From Paracoccaceae bacterium (lineage in GTDB: Bacteria; Pseudomonadota; Alphaproteobacteria; Rhodobacterales; Rhodobacteraceae), in contig NVXA01000004.1 of the NCBI GenBank assembly GCA_002746395.1, positions 150,574 through 155,851 on the forward strand: a stretch of 5,278 nt of DNA. The letters run 5' to 3'. A program made the position numbers and the translations under genes. This document shows positions 4,994-5,278 of the stretch, piece by piece; the stretch's first letter is position 1, and every line of letters starts with the position of its first letter. The notes under the pieces are model-generated. The model saw only the letters and a list, made by a program, of their open reading frames with translations. It was not told the origin of the DNA and did not search any database.

Positions 4994-5278
4994 TTACTTC
5001 ATCATCGTAATCGCATCGGACGTGAACACATAATCATCCACACCGCTGTGACACGCGATACAGCCAACATCGGCCCCTTTGGCCACACGGCCAGCAAGTG
5101 CCATGCCTTTGGGGTTTTTATCCAACGAACCGTCCGGCAGGAATTTCGCCCAGAACCAGTCTTGGTTGTCTGCGTCATAGCCGGCCTCGCGGCGGAACAT
5201 CACGGTGACTGCACCTAGGTGCTTGGCCGGATCCATCAGAACCTCGTCCTCGGTCACGCCTTCAGGGCCGTAGTTGCG
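4994..5278 (-). CDS. Cytochrome P460-like c-type haem protein (C-terminal part, cut by the right window edge)
   Basis: Only the last 94 residues are visible; the frame runs off the edge, and GTG 5255-5257 is an internal codon because RNYGPEG is encoded ahead of it in frame. Near the C terminus is one c-type haem attachment motif, CIACH (73-77 of the visible part), preceded by QDWFWAKFLPDGSL (39-52) and followed by DDYVF (81-85). A single CXXCH close to the end after a WFWxKxLPDG strand is the arrangement of cytochrome P460 (PF16694), periplasmic beta-sheet haem proteins that include hydroxylamine-oxidising P460 and the NO-binding cytochrome c'-beta. The signal peptide and the region of the lysine-haem cross-link, roughly 70 residues before the haem motif, are at or beyond the edge, so enzyme versus gas-binding role cannot be judged. 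It is convergent with the dnaJ-type gene and shares its terminator. Confidence 0.78.
   Translation of the reverse strand, partial: RNYGPEGVTEDEVLMDPAKHLGAVTVMFRREAGYDADNQDWFWAKFLPDGSLDKNPKGMALAGRVAKGADVGCIACHSGVDDYVFTSDAITMMK

Overview
The window looks like chromosomal DNA of an alphaproteobacterium, most likely a marine Rhodobacterales/Roseobacter-group organism. The evidence is moderate-to-high GC, the style of the proteins (a YDRGEID-type zinc-free DnaJ, a Ppx with DLGTNSCR, a MetF with SFEFFPP and VTYGAGG), and a three-gene module (PF13769-like small protein, MTHFR-like protein, pterin-binding methyltransferase) that I recall from that group. The organism assignment is inference from protein style and recall, not from a search.

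Layout. 1-620 (minus): 5' part of an exopolyphosphatase (Ppx/GppA family) gene that runs off the left edge. 709-1590 (minus): complete metF, a canonical 5,10-methylenetetrahydrofolate reductase. 1591-1790: a 200-bp divergent regulatory region with weak promoter candidates for both directions, a pair of 21-bp-phased direct repeats and a short palindrome. 1791-3962 (plus): a tight three-gene operon encoding a 98-aa 'virulence factor'-type protein, a divergent MTHFR-fold protein and a methyltetrahydrofolate:corrinoid methyltransferase (pterin-binding) protein. 3963-4035: a 73-bp gap with a candidate heat-shock-type promoter and an 8-bp inverted repeat that covers the translation-initiation region of the next gene. 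4036-4947 (plus): a DnaJ/CbpA-type co-chaperone. 4948-4975: a shared bidirectional terminator. 4994-5278 (minus): the C-terminal end of a periplasmic cytochrome P460-like haem protein that runs off the right edge.

How the genes fit together. The centre is a one-carbon/methyl-transfer locus. MetF makes 5-methyl-THF. The pterin-binding protein is the right fold to pass that methyl group to a corrinoid protein, either as the pterin module of a split cobalamin-dependent methionine synthase (known in Roseobacter-group bacteria) or as part of a corrinoid methyltransferase system for methylated amines or betaines. The MTHFR-like protein encoded beside it keeps the Glu, Gln and Phe of the MetF active site but has Gly where MetF has the RGD aspartate, so it may not simply duplicate metF. 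No corrinoid-binding or homocysteine-binding protein is in the window, so partners must be encoded elsewhere. The flanking ppx, dnaJ-type and P460 genes look like ordinary unrelated neighbours.

I see no tRNA, rRNA, insertion sequence, prophage, CRISPR array or toxin-antitoxin pair. The items most worth a second look are the atypical MTHFR paralogue with its small partner protein, and the promoter/inverted-repeat arrangement ahead of the dnaJ-type gene.
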